The notes under the pieces are model-generated. The model did not search any database. It saw only the letters and a program-made list of their open reading frames with translations, and was not told the origin of the DNA. 64,000 bases of DNA from assembly GCA_030813035.1 (NCBI GenBank), contig JAUSTV010000014.1; one strand, written 5' to 3'. Source of the stretch: Bacillus_BA fengqiuensis. GTDB taxonomy: Bacteria; Bacillota; Bacilli; Bacillales; Bacillaceae_H. This document shows, piece by piece, positions 41,026-49,699 of the stretch (the stretch's first letter is position 1; each line of letters opens with the position of its first letter). The position numbers and the translations under genes are program-made.

Positions 41026-41544
41026 GTGATGCCTAAGATTTCTCTTGCAGAGGCTGTGAAATTAAAAAGTGTATTATCTAAACGAATACATGAATTAGAA
41101 GACGAAATGGACCGGGTAGCATTTGTGGAAATTGAAAAGGGAAGTAAAGTGCCTAAACAAGTCCGAACACTTGCGGATGTTGAACAGGATATAGAAGAGA
41201 TTCGCAAAGATTTTCGGTTGCTTGATAGGCTCATGTATCAAGCGAATATTGATAACGAAGTGGTATTTAATGATGAATCCCTGACCATCGTTGAAGCGAT
41301 AGAGTTGGCGACTCAACTGCGTGCAAAGGCTCGAAAATATAAGGAATACGGTGCAGCAGCCAAAGAAGACTATCCGTATTCCTATGGTGAAACGGTATCG
41401 ATCATTAAAGTGGCCATGTTTGAGCCGGAAGCATACCGTTTAAAAGGATTGGAAATCGAAAGACAAGCCAACAGATTGTCCAATTTAATTAATGCAAAAA
41501 ACTACTCAATAGAATTAGATTTTGATAGTGAAAAGTACTTCTAA
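41026..41544 (+). CDS. DIP1984-like helical protein, 172 aa
   Basis: All-helical protein starting MPKISLAEAVKLKSVLSKRI with the ordered helix pairs seen in the DIP1984/septicolysin-like family (LADVEQDIEEIRKDFRLLDRLMYQANIDNEV, LTIVEAIELATQLRAKARKYKE). No signal peptide. Function unknown. GAAGGAGC precedes ATG. Its last eight codons and its terminator have a near-identical copy at 50775-50849, and a 263-bp insertion separates this gene from its terminator. Confidence 0.65.
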   Translation: MMPKISLAEAVKLKSVLSKRIHELEDEMDRVAFVEIEKGSKVPKQVRTLADVEQDIEEIRKDFRLLDRLMYQANIDNEVVFNDESLTIVEAIELATQLRAKARKYKEYGAAAKEDYPYSYGETVSIIKVAMFEPEAYRLKGLEIERQANRLSNLINAKNYSIELDFDSEKYF

Positions 41545-41545
41545 A

Positions 41546-41808
41546 CCTTGAAGAGGTGAGACTCCGCTTCAAGGCATAGAAGGAGCAACTTTTGCGTACT
41601 CTGGTACTCTTGTAAGGGCGAACGGTAAAACCCATCATCCAATAACCCATTACATTCTTACCTGTTACCGATAACCAACTATAGCAATGGAAGGTCGCTG
41701 ACCAATTCCTCTGATTCTTTCATCTCCTTCTATGAATCCCCCATCCTATGGATGGGGGATTATTAATTTATCTCTCATTAATTTGTTCTTATAAATGCAT
41801 GTTCTAAA
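41546..41808. mobile_element. MITE-like 263-bp insertion between a gene and its terminator
   Basis: Non-coding block flanked by TTCTAAA (41539-41545 and 41802-41808). Compared with the related site near 50.8 kb, where the stop codon is followed at once by the terminator, these 263 bp are extra. Inside are hairpins CCTTGAAG/CTTCAAGG at the left edge and a perfect 12-bp stem AATCCCCCATCC/GGATGGGGGATT (41735-41761). The latter resembles the end hairpins of TnpB-type elements, so this could be a remnant of one. Confidence 0.5.
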
Positions 41809-41828
41809 AAATAAATCTTACAAATAAA

Positions 41829-41863
41829 AAAGAAGTTCGATTTATATTTTGGAACTTCTTTTT
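41829..41863 (+). terminator. Displaced terminator of the DIP1984-like gene
   Basis: AAAGAAGTTC / GGAACTTCTTTTT. The same terminator with the same stem occurs at 50813-50849. Confidence 0.85.
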
Positions 41864-42102
41864 GCTATTAGATAGAGAAGGGGGTGTTTTAACATAGTCC
41901 GGGAGAATTCCCCTTCCTCAAGGAGCGTGAAGGGCACAGCCCAGTGAGTAGGGAGGGGATGAATGCCGGTTCGGGGTAGCCGAAAAGCTTTTGGTTGGCA
42001 GAACTTCTCGATTTTTGCCGAAAGAAAAAAGGAAAATACTTCCATTATCTTATTGAATCGAATATATGTTCGTTATATGATGATGGCAAGGGAGGTGACT
42101 TC

Positions 42103-43293
42103 ATGTATCGAACGTTGAAAACGGCCTTTTCGGCCAACCGACAGGCGCTTCAGCATTTGTTTGACATACGCCGGATGTGCGGAACGATTTGGAATGACTG
42201 CGTGCAGCTTGCCCGCTATTATTATCGGATTCACGGTTCGTGGATCCACCAAAGCGATCTTCAGTCCGAACTCAAAGGGCTGTACCCTCTTCACAGCCAG
42301 ACGATACAAGCCGTGTGCCACAAGTTTCTGCATGCCCGGGACGGGGTTCGCAAAGCGCGGAAAACGAATCCGTCTATCCGGTATCCATACAAGGAGAAGT
42401 TCGTTTTTCATCCGAAATGGGTCGACAAATCCTTCTTGATCGAAGGGTGCAAGCTGACCCTCAGCCTGGGCAGATGGAATAAGAAACAACAGGCATCGCT
42501 TGTATTGATGCTTGCCTCTGTCCCAAACGGCGTGGTCAAAGAAGTGGAACTCGTCTATGATGGCCAGTGGCATGCCTGTTTGTCGTATGAAGACGGGATA
42601 CAGCCCGTACCGGTGCAAGACGGCCATACGGCAGCGATTGATCCAGGTGAGATTCATACGATTGCCGCTGTCTGTACAAACGGACAAGCTCTCGTGATTT
42701 CGGGAAGGAAGATGCGAAGCATTCACCGGTTGCGCAACAAAAAAGTGAGAGAACTGCAAATCCTCATGAGCCGGTGCCAAAAAGGTTCCAGGAAATGGCG
42801 TCAATACAATCGGGCGAAGACATACATCCTTTCTAAAAGCGAACGGCAGCTCGGGGATATCTTACACAAGACGACACGTGCCTTTGTGGACTGGTGCGTG
42901 GAACAGGGAGTCGGCCATGTCGCCCTTGGAGATGTGGAAGGCGTGCAGCGACACACCAGCAAGCGAAACAAACGTCGGAAACAAGTATGGTCCAAAAAAA
43001 TCAACCAGAAACTCAGCAATTGGAGCTTTGGGAAGGTCACCGCTCAGTTAACGTATAAACTAGAAGCAGTAGGGATCTCGCTATCAAAAGAAAATGAAGC
43101 CTATACCACGCAAGCATGCCCTGCTTGCGGGAAACGGAATAAAGTCCGTTCACGAAACTATCGCTGTGTCTGCGGGTATGAACAGCATCGGGATGTCCAT
43201 GGTGCAGGGAATATCTTATCCCAGTATCTGCACGGGAAGTTCCTAAAAGTGATGATGGCCAGCATCACGTATCTACGGCCTGTACAGGCGTAG
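42103..43293 (+). CDS. tnpB: RNA-guided endonuclease TnpB
   Basis: 396 aa. RuvC catalytic triad Asp180 (AAIDPGE), Glu279 (ALGDVEGV) and Asp364 (HRDVHGA) is complete; a zinc finger Cys339-x2-Cys342 / Cys355-x-Cys357 lies between the last two. N-terminal wedge/REC part begins MYRTLKTAFSANRQALQHLF. GGGAGGTGAC precedes ATG 42103; the frame extends upstream to 41995 but without a ribosome site. TnpB proteins cut DNA guided by an RNA made from the element's right end and help the element persist. All key residues suggest an active nuclease. Confidence 0.93.
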   Translation: MYRTLKTAFSANRQALQHLFDIRRMCGTIWNDCVQLARYYYRIHGSWIHQSDLQSELKGLYPLHSQTIQAVCHKFLHARDGVRKARKTNPSIRYPYKEKFVFHPKWVDKSFLIEGCKLTLSLGRWNKKQQASLVLMLASVPNGVVKEVELVYDGQWHACLSYEDGIQPVPVQDGHTAAIDPGEIHTIAAVCTNGQALVISGRKMRSIHRLRNKKVRELQILMSRCQKGSRKWRQYNRAKTYILSKSERQLGDILHKTTRAFVDWCVEQGVGHVALGDVEGVQRHTSKRNKRRKQVWSKKINQKLSNWSFGKVTAQLTYKLEAVGISLSKENEAYTTQACPACGKRNKVRSRNYRCVCGYEQHRDVHGAGNILSQYLHGKFLKVMMASITYLRPVQA

Positions 43294-43545
43294 TAGACGG
43301 GTAGAACCGCCCCGGGAGGAGAGGCCTTCGAAATCGACTCTCCTCCTGTTGCTTACGATGGCAGCAAGCAGTCGGGAGACCCCTTGCGTCAAGACCACTG
43401 CTTCCGTATGGGAGCGTCAGTCCCCGAGAAAGACGAGGGTGTCGTGTACACCCATGGACATCGTTCAGCTTCTGATTCCGAGGGGATCGACAAGAAACCC
43501 CCACCTCAAACGCGAAGCGATAGGTGGGGGAGGTTCATAACAGTC
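43294..43545 (+). ncRNA. Probable right-end guide RNA (omegaRNA/reRNA) of the TnpB element
   Basis: Non-coding, strongly structured region directly downstream of tnpB: GGAGGAGAG/CTCTCCTCC (about 43315-43347) and CCCCCACCT/AGGTGGGGG (43498-43530). In this family the guide RNA scaffold overlaps the tnpB 3' end and stops at the element boundary, with the guide taken from adjacent DNA. The exact end is not determined here. Confidence 0.6.
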
Positions 43546-43659
43546 AGGAAACCTTTATTCATCAGCTTAGGAGCTTAAATTTTTTGGTCACATTTCACCT
43601 TAGTATAATTTAGCAAATAAAAAGAAAAATAAGTAATAATTCACTAAAGGGGACTCTAA

Positions 43660-44121
43660 ATGATAATTAGTATCTATTTCATACTGTCTTGGCTCATAAT
43701 AGCTAGTTTAATTTTATCCCGGAGTGAACTCCCTTTAAAGGTAGCGTCATTTTTATACTTGGTAGCATGCTTGGTTCATACTCACATGTATATTTTAATA
43801 CCTGAGAATCTCAAAGGATTTACAGTAAGCGAAAGTTCCTCTTACTATCTTTCATTCATATTATGGAGAACTCTCATTGTGCCTGCATTCATTGTATTAA
43901 TTTTCAAATTTATGTATAAACCTTTTGTGAGGGGAGGAAGATTATTACTCTTTGCTGGTTTGTTTGCATTATCAATGGCATTAGTTGAAGGAGCAGGGGA
44001 AATATTAAAACTTTATACGTTTAAGTGGTGGAATTTTTATTGGTCGCTTCTTTATTATTGGTCAATGTTTCTGTTTTCTTATTTATTATCCATTTGGTTT
44101 GAAAGAATGGAGGAACCTTAG
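43660..44121 (+). CDS. Polytopic membrane protein, 153 aa
   Basis: About five hydrophobic helices (from MIISIYFILSWLIIASLIL on), with charged loops and a conserved-looking VEGAGEILKLYTFKWWNFYWS segment. AAAGGGGAC precedes ATG. It is followed after 3 bp by a second membrane protein of like size and topology, so the two are an operon. Such paired proteins occur in Bacillus (I recall a CBO0543-type family) but the function is unknown. Confidence 0.65.
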   Translation: MIISIYFILSWLIIASLILSRSELPLKVASFLYLVACLVHTHMYILIPENLKGFTVSESSSYYLSFILWRTLIVPAFIVLIFKFMYKPFVRGGRLLLFAGLFALSMALVEGAGEILKLYTFKWWNFYWSLLYYWSMFLFSYLLSIWFERMEEP

Positions 44122-44124
44122 TCT

Positions 44125-44610
44125 ATGATTGTTGAAAAAGCCTTTGATATAAATGACTGGGTAGTCCTCGTAAGTATTATGGTCATTTGGGCAATCTTCT
44201 GTCGTCTTCCTAAAACCTTTCCTAGGCAAACTACCGTATTAATAATGTTGTATGGTCTCACATTTGCAAGTGTGCTTGATAATTCCTTTGGAGCCAAAGC
44301 TTTTGATTTCTACGACATTATGGATGGTCCTGTTTATACTGTTATGGATGCTTTCGTTTACTTTCTTTACCCGCCTTTCGCCTATTTTTTTATCTATATT
44401 TATCATTTATTAAAAATTAAATCACGAGGCATTGTCCTATACATCTTTCTCTGGTCATTACTCTCCATATTGGTGGAATCGATTTATGAAAATACTCATG
44501 TTTTTACATATAAGAATGGGTACAGCCTATTTTATTCTTTTTGTATATATCTTACAGTGCAAAGTGGGTTGTTGATATTTTTTAGGGCTATTAATGAAAA
44601 GGAAAAGTAA
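44125..44610 (+). CDS. Polytopic membrane protein, 161 aa
   Basis: About five hydrophobic segments; FDFYDIMDGPVYTVMDAFVYFLYPPFAYFF and LWSLLSILVESIYENTHVFTYKNGY are the most distinctive parts. GGAGGAACC, in the end of the preceding gene, is the ribosome site. The VESIYENTHVFTYKNGY part parallels VEGAGEILKLYTFKWW in the upstream protein, so the two may be diverged paralogues. Function unknown. Confidence 0.65.
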   Translation: MIVEKAFDINDWVVLVSIMVIWAIFCRLPKTFPRQTTVLIMLYGLTFASVLDNSFGAKAFDFYDIMDGPVYTVMDAFVYFLYPPFAYFFIYIYHLLKIKSRGIVLYIFLWSLLSILVESIYENTHVFTYKNGYSLFYSFCIYLTVQSGLLIFFRAINEKEK

Positions 44611-44763
44611 TACTACTTAAATCTTAATAGGTATACAAAAACGCCCTAAAATATATTTTAAATTGGGCCTATCCCAATCCTAAGAATCCGATAAGTTCAC
44701 CTAACATCCATCTATTACCCCTACCGAAATTGAATAATGAAGTAATCGGTATATACATTTATG

Positions 44764-45013
44764 ACCGGAGTTCGCAGCTCGCCTTTTTCCTTTAGTTAAT
44801 TCAGCATATAGGAAGGCAGGGCATGGGTACAGATAATCAGGTTAGGCTGTTTTTCCTTTATTAATCTTTTCATAAAAGTTATGAATAAAAGCTCATATAG
44901 GCGATAGCGCTTGTTTTTTTCGACGTTTTTGTAAACGGAGCTTTGATAAATCCAGTTGTATAGACCGGGAAACGCTTGAATCCATTTAAGATAGATGTTT
45001 GAAACAAGCGCTT
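44764..45013 (-). pseudogene. Remnant of an MGDG-synthase-like glycosyltransferase gene
   Basis: On the minus strand one frame reads LVSNIYLKWIQAFPGLYNWI, YQSSVYKNVEKNKRYRLYELL, KEKQPNLIICTHALPSYMLN, then an in-frame stop, then LKEKGELRTPV. This resembles the N-terminal domain of processive diacylglycerol glucosyltransferases (YkoN/UgtP group). A frameshift precedes it and the C-terminal half is missing. B. subtilis has a ykoN-ykoP-ykoQ neighbourhood, and ykoP- and ykoQ-like genes are beside this remnant. Confidence 0.6.
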
Positions 45014-45153
45014 CCCTTCATTTCCTTTTGGAACCTATTTTCCCTTTTTTCATCGAGAAGTTTGGGGAAGATTCCCATGGATTTCGTTCCATGGATTGCA
45101 TGAAGAATAAAAGGATTTTTCATGTATAATTTTTATAGAAGGAGGGGAAGCGG

Positions 45154-46005
45154 TTGAATATTTTACTTTTTTCTGTTATCTTCATTGTTCTTTTCTTTAT
45201 CGTAAAAAAAGCCCATAAAAATACGAAAGATATCGTAATCAATAAAGTTCAAATTAGCGAAAACAAACTCCCGGAACATGATCCGGTTCTTAATATTTTG
45301 CACCTTTCCGATATGCATTTGGAAAACATCTCGGTTTCCCCGGACCAGCTGTACGAAAAGTTAAAAGGTGAATCAATCGACTTAATTGCACTGACTGGGG
45401 ATTTCCTCGATCGAAAACGTACAATACCTAAGCTTATTCCTTATTTAAAAGTACTAACAGAATTGAATGCCAAGCATGGTATGTATGCTGTTTTTGGCAA
45501 CCATGACTATGTGCTGCGCGGAAAGAACTTCCAAAAATTGAAAGATATACTTGAAGCATACGGATGTACGGTTATGCAAAATGAAAATCATGTCATTTAT
45601 GTTCAAGGCAGACCTGTAAATATTATTGGTATTGATGATTTTAGTACGAAACATAGCGATTTAAAGGCTTCCTATAAGGGAATTAAGCAGGGAACAAATT
45701 TAGTTTTAACCCATGATCCCAATATTGTCCTTCATATGAAAAACTATCATTTTGACTATTTGCTGTCAGGTCATTTCCATGGCGGCCAAATTTGCTATCC
45801 AAAAGCCTATCACCTTGTAAAAATGGGCAAACTGGCAAGAATGAACATTATAAAGGGTCTTCATATGCAGGATGGAAAACCTTTTTATATTAGTGAAGGG
45901 CTTGGGCAAACGGGATTTAATATTCGGATTGGAAGCCGACCGGAAATCACATTGCACCAATTATCCATTGCATCAGTTGAATATAAATCATTACCTGCAA
46001 TGTAG
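45154..46005 (+). CDS. ykoQ: Metallophosphoesterase (YkoQ-like)
   Basis: 283 aa with an N-terminal membrane helix (residues 2-18) and a calcineurin-like phosphoesterase domain. Metal-binding motifs in order: LHLSDMHLE (D-x-H), LTGDFLDRK (GD-x2-D), FGNHDYV (GNHD), LTHDPN and SGHFHGGQ (GHxH). TTG start with GGAGGGG 7 nt upstream. Membrane-anchored phosphodiesterases of this type act on lipids or nucleotides; substrate unknown. Name by similarity and by its YkoP neighbour. Confidence 0.82.
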   Translation: MNILLFSVIFIVLFFIVKKAHKNTKDIVINKVQISENKLPEHDPVLNILHLSDMHLENISVSPDQLYEKLKGESIDLIALTGDFLDRKRTIPKLIPYLKVLTELNAKHGMYAVFGNHDYVLRGKNFQKLKDILEAYGCTVMQNENHVIYVQGRPVNIIGIDDFSTKHSDLKASYKGIKQGTNLVLTHDPNIVLHMKNYHFDYLLSGHFHGGQICYPKAYHLVKMGKLARMNIIKGLHMQDGKPFYISEGLGQTGFNIRIGSRPEITLHQLSIASVEYKSLPAM

Positions 46006-46133
46006 GATAGGAAAGCTGTTAACGTAATCGTTTAACAGCTTTTATTTTACCCATGAAATACTCTAAATGTATTACTTAAAATAGGTAAGCGAGAAGCTGG
46101 GACACATTGAAGAAGAGTTGTCCATTACGTTTA

Positions 46134-46694
46134 TCATCCTTTATACATACTTGTTAATCTTGTTTTTGACATAAATAAATAATTTGGTCCAGATTGCTTT
46201 GAGATATATTTGAAAGACGGACTTGCGGCAGATAAGATATTAATTGGCAAGAAACTTGCCCATTTAAACCATTTGTAAAAAGGATTAGAAATGGGAACAA
46301 CCTCAAAGCCCAGTCGATTCGCTCCTTTGTTCAACATGGTAATGCCAATTATCCCTTTGATTTCCTCGGCTTTATGATGATTTTGAATATAAGACACAAG
46401 GCTCGGTAAAGATTTTCTGATCGATTGACAAATGAATCGACCTCTTTTTATATCATTTTTAAGGTGTTGTATTTCAGTTAATAAGCGGACGTTGTGCAGA
46501 TGGATTTTCACTAAAATATCGTTTTTATTGACCTGTGTACCATCGGAAAGGATAACATCTCTTCCCATGTAACGTGTTAATCTCACACGTAAAATGTTTT
46601 CTGCAGGGGTTTCGGTATCAATATAGGTTAATCGGGTAAAGTTGTAATAGATCGGATCAAATAAGTTCCACGCACCCAATAAATAACTCCTCAT
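46134..46694 (-). CDS. ykoP: YkoP family protein
   Basis: 186 aa, close to the length I recall for B. subtilis YkoP. Begins MRSYLLGAWNLFDPIYYNFT; conserved blocks RLTRYMGRDVILSDGTQVNKND, LVKIHLHNVRLL and KGIIGITMLNKGANRLGFEVVPI. Function unknown; linked with glycosyltransferase and phosphoesterase genes in bacilli. AAAGG lies close before ATG 46694; the open frame up to 46865 runs into the dispersed repeat and has no ribosome site. Convergent with ykoQ. Confidence 0.72.
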   Translation of the reverse strand: MRSYLLGAWNLFDPIYYNFTRLTYIDTETPAENILRVRLTRYMGRDVILSDGTQVNKNDILVKIHLHNVRLLTEIQHLKNDIKRGRFICQSIRKSLPSLVSYIQNHHKAEEIKGIIGITMLNKGANRLGFEVVPISNPFYKWFKWASFLPINILSAASPSFKYISKQSGPNYLFMSKTRLTSMYKG

Positions 46695-46855
46695 TATCCT
46701 TTCACTATCCTCATTTCTTTTAAGAGTTTTCAGCAAGCTTATTTTATATTTTTTCAGGAAAATATTTTGGGAATCACAGGTTGATTTTCTAAAGAAAAAC
46801 AAAGAATATCTCTTTAACTTATTGCATAGAGCAGCAAAAAAGGAAATATAAAGTG

Positions 46856-46902
46856 AAACTTCCATCAGTGGGGGACTTACTGCCCATTAGAGTGGGATTA
46901 AA
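46856..46902 (+). repeat. Dispersed repeat, copy 2 of 3
   Basis: AAACTTCCATCAGTGGGGG followed by ACTTACTGCCCATTAGAGTGGG and ATTAAA; 18 or more of the first 19 bases equal copy 1. Both small hairpins are conserved (CCCATT/AGTGGG in the second). Confidence 0.6.
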
Positions 46903-46930
46903 ACGCCAACTTTTTTCGGTAAAAATTCTT

Positions 46931-47086
46931 TTTTTCAACTCACCAACACATGTAGGAGGGGCAAGTCACGGTGGGCTTCATAAACAGGATTCTCTCGTAC
47001 CAATGATTGTGACTGGTACTAATTCTTCTCCGAAGCATTTACGAATGATCGATTTAAATGACTGGATCTTAACTCTTATCAATTAA
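46931..47086 (+). pseudogene. C-terminal remnant of an alkaline-phosphatase-superfamily protein
   Basis: The frame gives THVGGASHGGLHKQDSLVPM, IVTGTNSSPKHLRMIDLNDW and ends LTLIN. The GASHGGLHKQDSLVPMIV pattern is like the final metal-binding His block of phosphodiesterase/alkaline phosphatase family proteins. No start of its own; it joins directly to the repeat upstream. Assignment is tentative. Confidence 0.4.
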
Positions 47087-47146
47087 AAAAGGTTTAAGGT
47101 GTCCCAAAATACATAAAATCAATTAAAAAAGATTGAATTAAGATTT

Positions 47147-47278
47147 TTATTGCGGACGTTTTGTCATGCGCTTTGAGTTTTCATTGCGGTCCGCCTCGAT
47201 TATTTTTTCACGAACTTCCGGCGGAATCGAGGCCGATGCTTCGTTCAAATTTTTTTGAAATGATTTATTTTTTGCCAT
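47147..47278 (-). CDS. Small hypothetical protein, 43 aa
   Basis: AAGGAGG lies 8 nt before ATG 47278. Begins MAKNKSFQKNLNEASASIPP, then EVREKIIEADRNENSKRMTK. Short, basic and probably unstructured, in the style of minor small acid-soluble spore proteins, but I do not recognise a named family. Confidence 0.6.
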   Translation of the reverse strand: MAKNKSFQKNLNEASASIPPEVREKIIEADRNENSKRMTKRPQ

Positions 47279-47387
47279 GGTGATTTCCTCCTTCCTTTTG
47301 CCAATAGTTTTTCAAGAAAACGAACAATCATTCCTTCTCATACAAAAAAGATATAAAGTACAGCTTTAAAACAAAGTTACAGAATAA

Positions 47388-47415
47388 AACAAGACCATCT
47401 CTTGAAGGTCTTGTT
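47388..47415 (-). terminator. Terminator of the copper-protein gene
   Basis: AACAAGACC / GGTCTTGTT; T-rich on both sides, so it may act in both directions. It serves the gene ending at 47469. Confidence 0.8.
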
Positions 47416-47468
47416 CTTCGTTTTTTCTTTAATTAATTATTACAGAAGAGACTTAAACAAATGATCAA

Positions 47469-47873
47469 TTAAAATCTCGCTCCGGCAAAATCCCGACACT
47501 CTTTAGCACAGTTTAAGCAAATTTGACCACAAGCCTGTGATACTTTATCAGAATGGTTTAAACAATGGTTTCCGCAGGTCTCACATACTTGAGCGCATAA
47601 AGAAGCAAGTGATTTGGCAAATTGGCTCTGACTTGCAATATACTTAGCGGTCAAGGTGCAAATATTGGCGCAATCAGATAATAGTTTTAGTTGTTCTTGT
47701 CTAGATGATATATCCTCCATTTTAAGTATTTCATTTCTTGTATATTCGCATGTGGCTTCACAGTTTTGAACCATCTGTAAAACTTGGTACTGAGGAAAGC
47801 GGTAAGCGTTTTGATAAACCACCATAGGATGATGAACGATCATCGGATAAGGCATCATATTAGTTCGGTACAT
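47469..47873 (-). CDS. Four-helix-bundle Cys-rich copper-binding protein (YhjQ-like)
   Basis: 134 aa. The N-terminal 30 residues are Met/His/Tyr-rich (MMPYPMIVHHPMVVYQ); the rest is a four-helix bundle lined by cysteines: NCEATCEYT, DCANICTLT, LCAQVCETCGNHC, ACGQICLNCAKEC. This is the pattern of the Csp/YhjQ family (DUF326), which stores Cu(I) ions; in B. subtilis yhjQ is a sporulation gene beside yhjR. Ribosome site AAAGGAG lies about 15 nt before ATG, a long spacing. Confidence 0.82.
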   Translation of the reverse strand: MYRTNMMPYPMIVHHPMVVYQNAYRFPQYQVLQMVQNCEATCEYTRNEILKMEDISSRQEQLKLLSDCANICTLTAKYIASQSQFAKSLASLCAQVCETCGNHCLNHSDKVSQACGQICLNCAKECRDFAGARF

Positions 47874-47983
47874 TTATTTTAATGATTCTCCTTTCTTTTT
47901 AATGAACACTTCACAAGTATATCTTCTTTCGTATTCAAACGAACCCATCAACTAAAAGCAAGGGCAATTTCAGCTTTTAGTTT

Positions 47984-48292
47984 TTAAAACATTTCATTCA
48001 TCTCCCAAGATTCGACGGTTAAATAGGCAGTATGCGGGTCCATGCCTTTACCTATTAAATAGGTCATCGCAGCAACTTCTTGTAATGCATGCTTATATGA
48101 AGTTGCTTTTGCCTCCTTTAAGCCATATTTCACGAAAGGAGCGATGGTCGTTAAAGTTTGTGATTTCAAGTGAGGGTATAACGGTTGTTTGATTTGTTGA
48201 TCTGCCCACATCTCAGACTGAGGGTATTGCGGAAACTGCCTAACATGTTGAGGTTGATAATAAGACATATCGTAAGGGTATAAAGGATTCAT
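47984..48292 (-). CDS. Hypothetical protein, 102 aa (possible spore coat protein)
   Basis: N-terminal half is rich in Tyr, Pro and Gln (MNPLYPYDMSYYQPQHVRQF), the C-terminal half helical (VKYGLKEAKATSYKHALQEVAAMTYLIGKG). AAAGGGAG precedes ATG. The Tyr/Pro/Gln-rich start resembles small spore coat proteins and the gene lies next to a YhjQ-like gene, hence the suggestion; no firm family match. Confidence 0.6.
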   Translation of the reverse strand: MNPLYPYDMSYYQPQHVRQFPQYPQSEMWADQQIKQPLYPHLKSQTLTTIAPFVKYGLKEAKATSYKHALQEVAAMTYLIGKGMDPHTAYLTVESWEMNEMF

Positions 48293-48803
48293 TTTTAACT
48301 CCCTTTCCTGTTATTGATTGCATTCAGTAATATACTATGTTCCACGAATGTCCCAGGAACTAAGCATATGCCTATATACGCCGAATCGAACATGGCTTAT
48401 TTAGGTTTTATTTATACGGAAGAATCATATTGGCAGATAACAAAAAAACTTAACCAGTTTTCGTTTCAGAGAAAGAAGAGATGGAGAGTATTTGGGATGA
48501 TGATTGATGGGTTCCAAGAGGCATTGCTTCGCGAAAGAGGACGCTCAAAACTAAGGGAAGCATGTGATTTTGAGCGTTCATCTGCTTTTTATTTTCTAAG
48601 GGAATAATTTCCTCGGCTTTGCAAACTTTATAAGTAAGAATTCTAGGGCCTTTTTCGTATTTGTGTTTAGCATAATTGCTTATAAAGCCTTTAAAAAGAT
48701 ATACCTCGAGGTGTAAAGAGAGTGGGGTCACTCCAAAAGATAAAAGAAAAAAAGCTCATTATTTTCGCTATTATTGTACTAATTCTTTATTTATCTCTGT
48801 TAT
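48293..48803. other. Gap without a convincing gene
   Basis: Open frames exist on both strands (48314-48607 plus, 48450-48731 minus) but neither has a ribosome site or recognisable motifs. A hairpin ACGCTCAAAA/TTTTGAGCGT lies at 48541-48577. Probably eroded sequence. Confidence 0.4.
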
Positions 48804-49433
48804 TTATTCTTTCAAGCCTTCTTTTTTTAACAGCCTGTCATGCAGTCTGGAGAGGATAAGTAACGCAACAATCGAACCAACCAGTGTCCACAGCATATCC
48901 CATTGTGTATCCCAAATATCCCCTTGCGTACCTAAAAAGTCTTTAGACGCTTTTCCTCCTTTTGTTATTTTAGAAACTAACCATTCGATAATCTCATATA
49001 GGGCAGAGATTGCCAATGACATACTTATGACAATGGTAAATAACCAGGAGCCTTTCGTTAATACGGTTTCCCTCAATAAGATTTCTCTCAGCACAATCGC
49101 GAATAAACCCTTCAGCAAATGTCCAAATCGGTCGTAATGGTTCCGTTTCAAGTCATAAACATCTTTTATCCAGTCAAAAAGGGGAACTTTTGAGTATATA
49201 TAATGACCGCCGACGAACATACTAATCGCTAAAATTGTAATAATGACATAAGAGAGAGTAGTGAGACGGAACTTATTGTATGTCGCAAATACGATAATCA
49301 GTCCGACAATGGCAGGGCTAACCTCCAATGCCCAGGTCAAGTATCCTGCCGGTTTGATAACTGACCATATAAAAACTGCGATAACAACCATTAGTAAAAA
49401 TAGATGAATTGTTGTACTTTTACCTCTTTTCAA
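48804..49433 (-). CDS. yjdF: YjdF/DUF2238 family membrane protein
   Basis: 209 aa inner-membrane protein with about six helices. DUF2238 signature: FGHLLKGLFAIVLREILLR and ISALYEIIEWLVSKITKG, with GTQGDIWDTQWDML close to the C-terminus. Function unknown. TTG at 49433 has AGGAG 8 nt upstream; the in-frame GTG at 49442 lies directly on that site, so TTG is the likelier start. Confidence 0.82.
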   Translation of the reverse strand: MKRGKSTTIHLFLLMVVIAVFIWSVIKPAGYLTWALEVSPAIVGLIIVFATYNKFRLTTLSYVIITILAISMFVGGHYIYSKVPLFDWIKDVYDLKRNHYDRFGHLLKGLFAIVLREILLRETVLTKGSWLFTIVISMSLAISALYEIIEWLVSKITKGGKASKDFLGTQGDIWDTQWDMLWTLVGSIVALLILSRLHDRLLKKEGLKE

Positions 49434-49699
49434 TTTTTTCACTCCTATAGAGAGGTTTTCTGCATACAGTATTTGAAAAAGCGCAGTTTCGTATGCAGGA
49501 TACTTGAAGTTGTTTGCTTTATTTGAGTTTAAAAATTGCAGGATAAAAAACGGTTTTTTAAATCTTGTTCACCGCTTGGGAAATGCCTCCTATTTCTTCA
49601 AGAAACAAGTCACCTTTCCAGATTATAGACGTAATAGTATACGGTCCGACCGAGCACCATAGTCATGTACATTCAATTACATAACTAACGGAGGTAACT

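Larger units (their letters stand above)
41870..43545 (+). mobile_element. IS200/IS605-superfamily element carrying tnpB only (IS1341-type)
   Basis: Contains one intact tnpB and no tnpA. The left boundary is uncertain, somewhere between the terminator at 41863 and the tnpB start; the 41880-42000 stretch is G+C-rich and structured. The right boundary is set provisionally just after the hairpin at 43498-43530 and GGTTCATAAC. The block is richer in G+C than neighbouring genes. Confidence 0.6.

Noticed and set aside
42073..42804. Minus-strand open frame of 243 codons
   Set aside because: Antisense to tnpB, which has a complete catalytic triad; no family resemblance in the antisense product.
46853..46930. 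Start of the 77-codon frame at 46853
   Set aside because: The ATG lies at the edge of the dispersed repeat and has no ribosome site; only the later part (46931 onward) resembles a protein.
48314..48731. Opposing open frames of 97 and 93 codons
   Set aside because: Neither has a ribosome site, domain or coding bias that I can defend.
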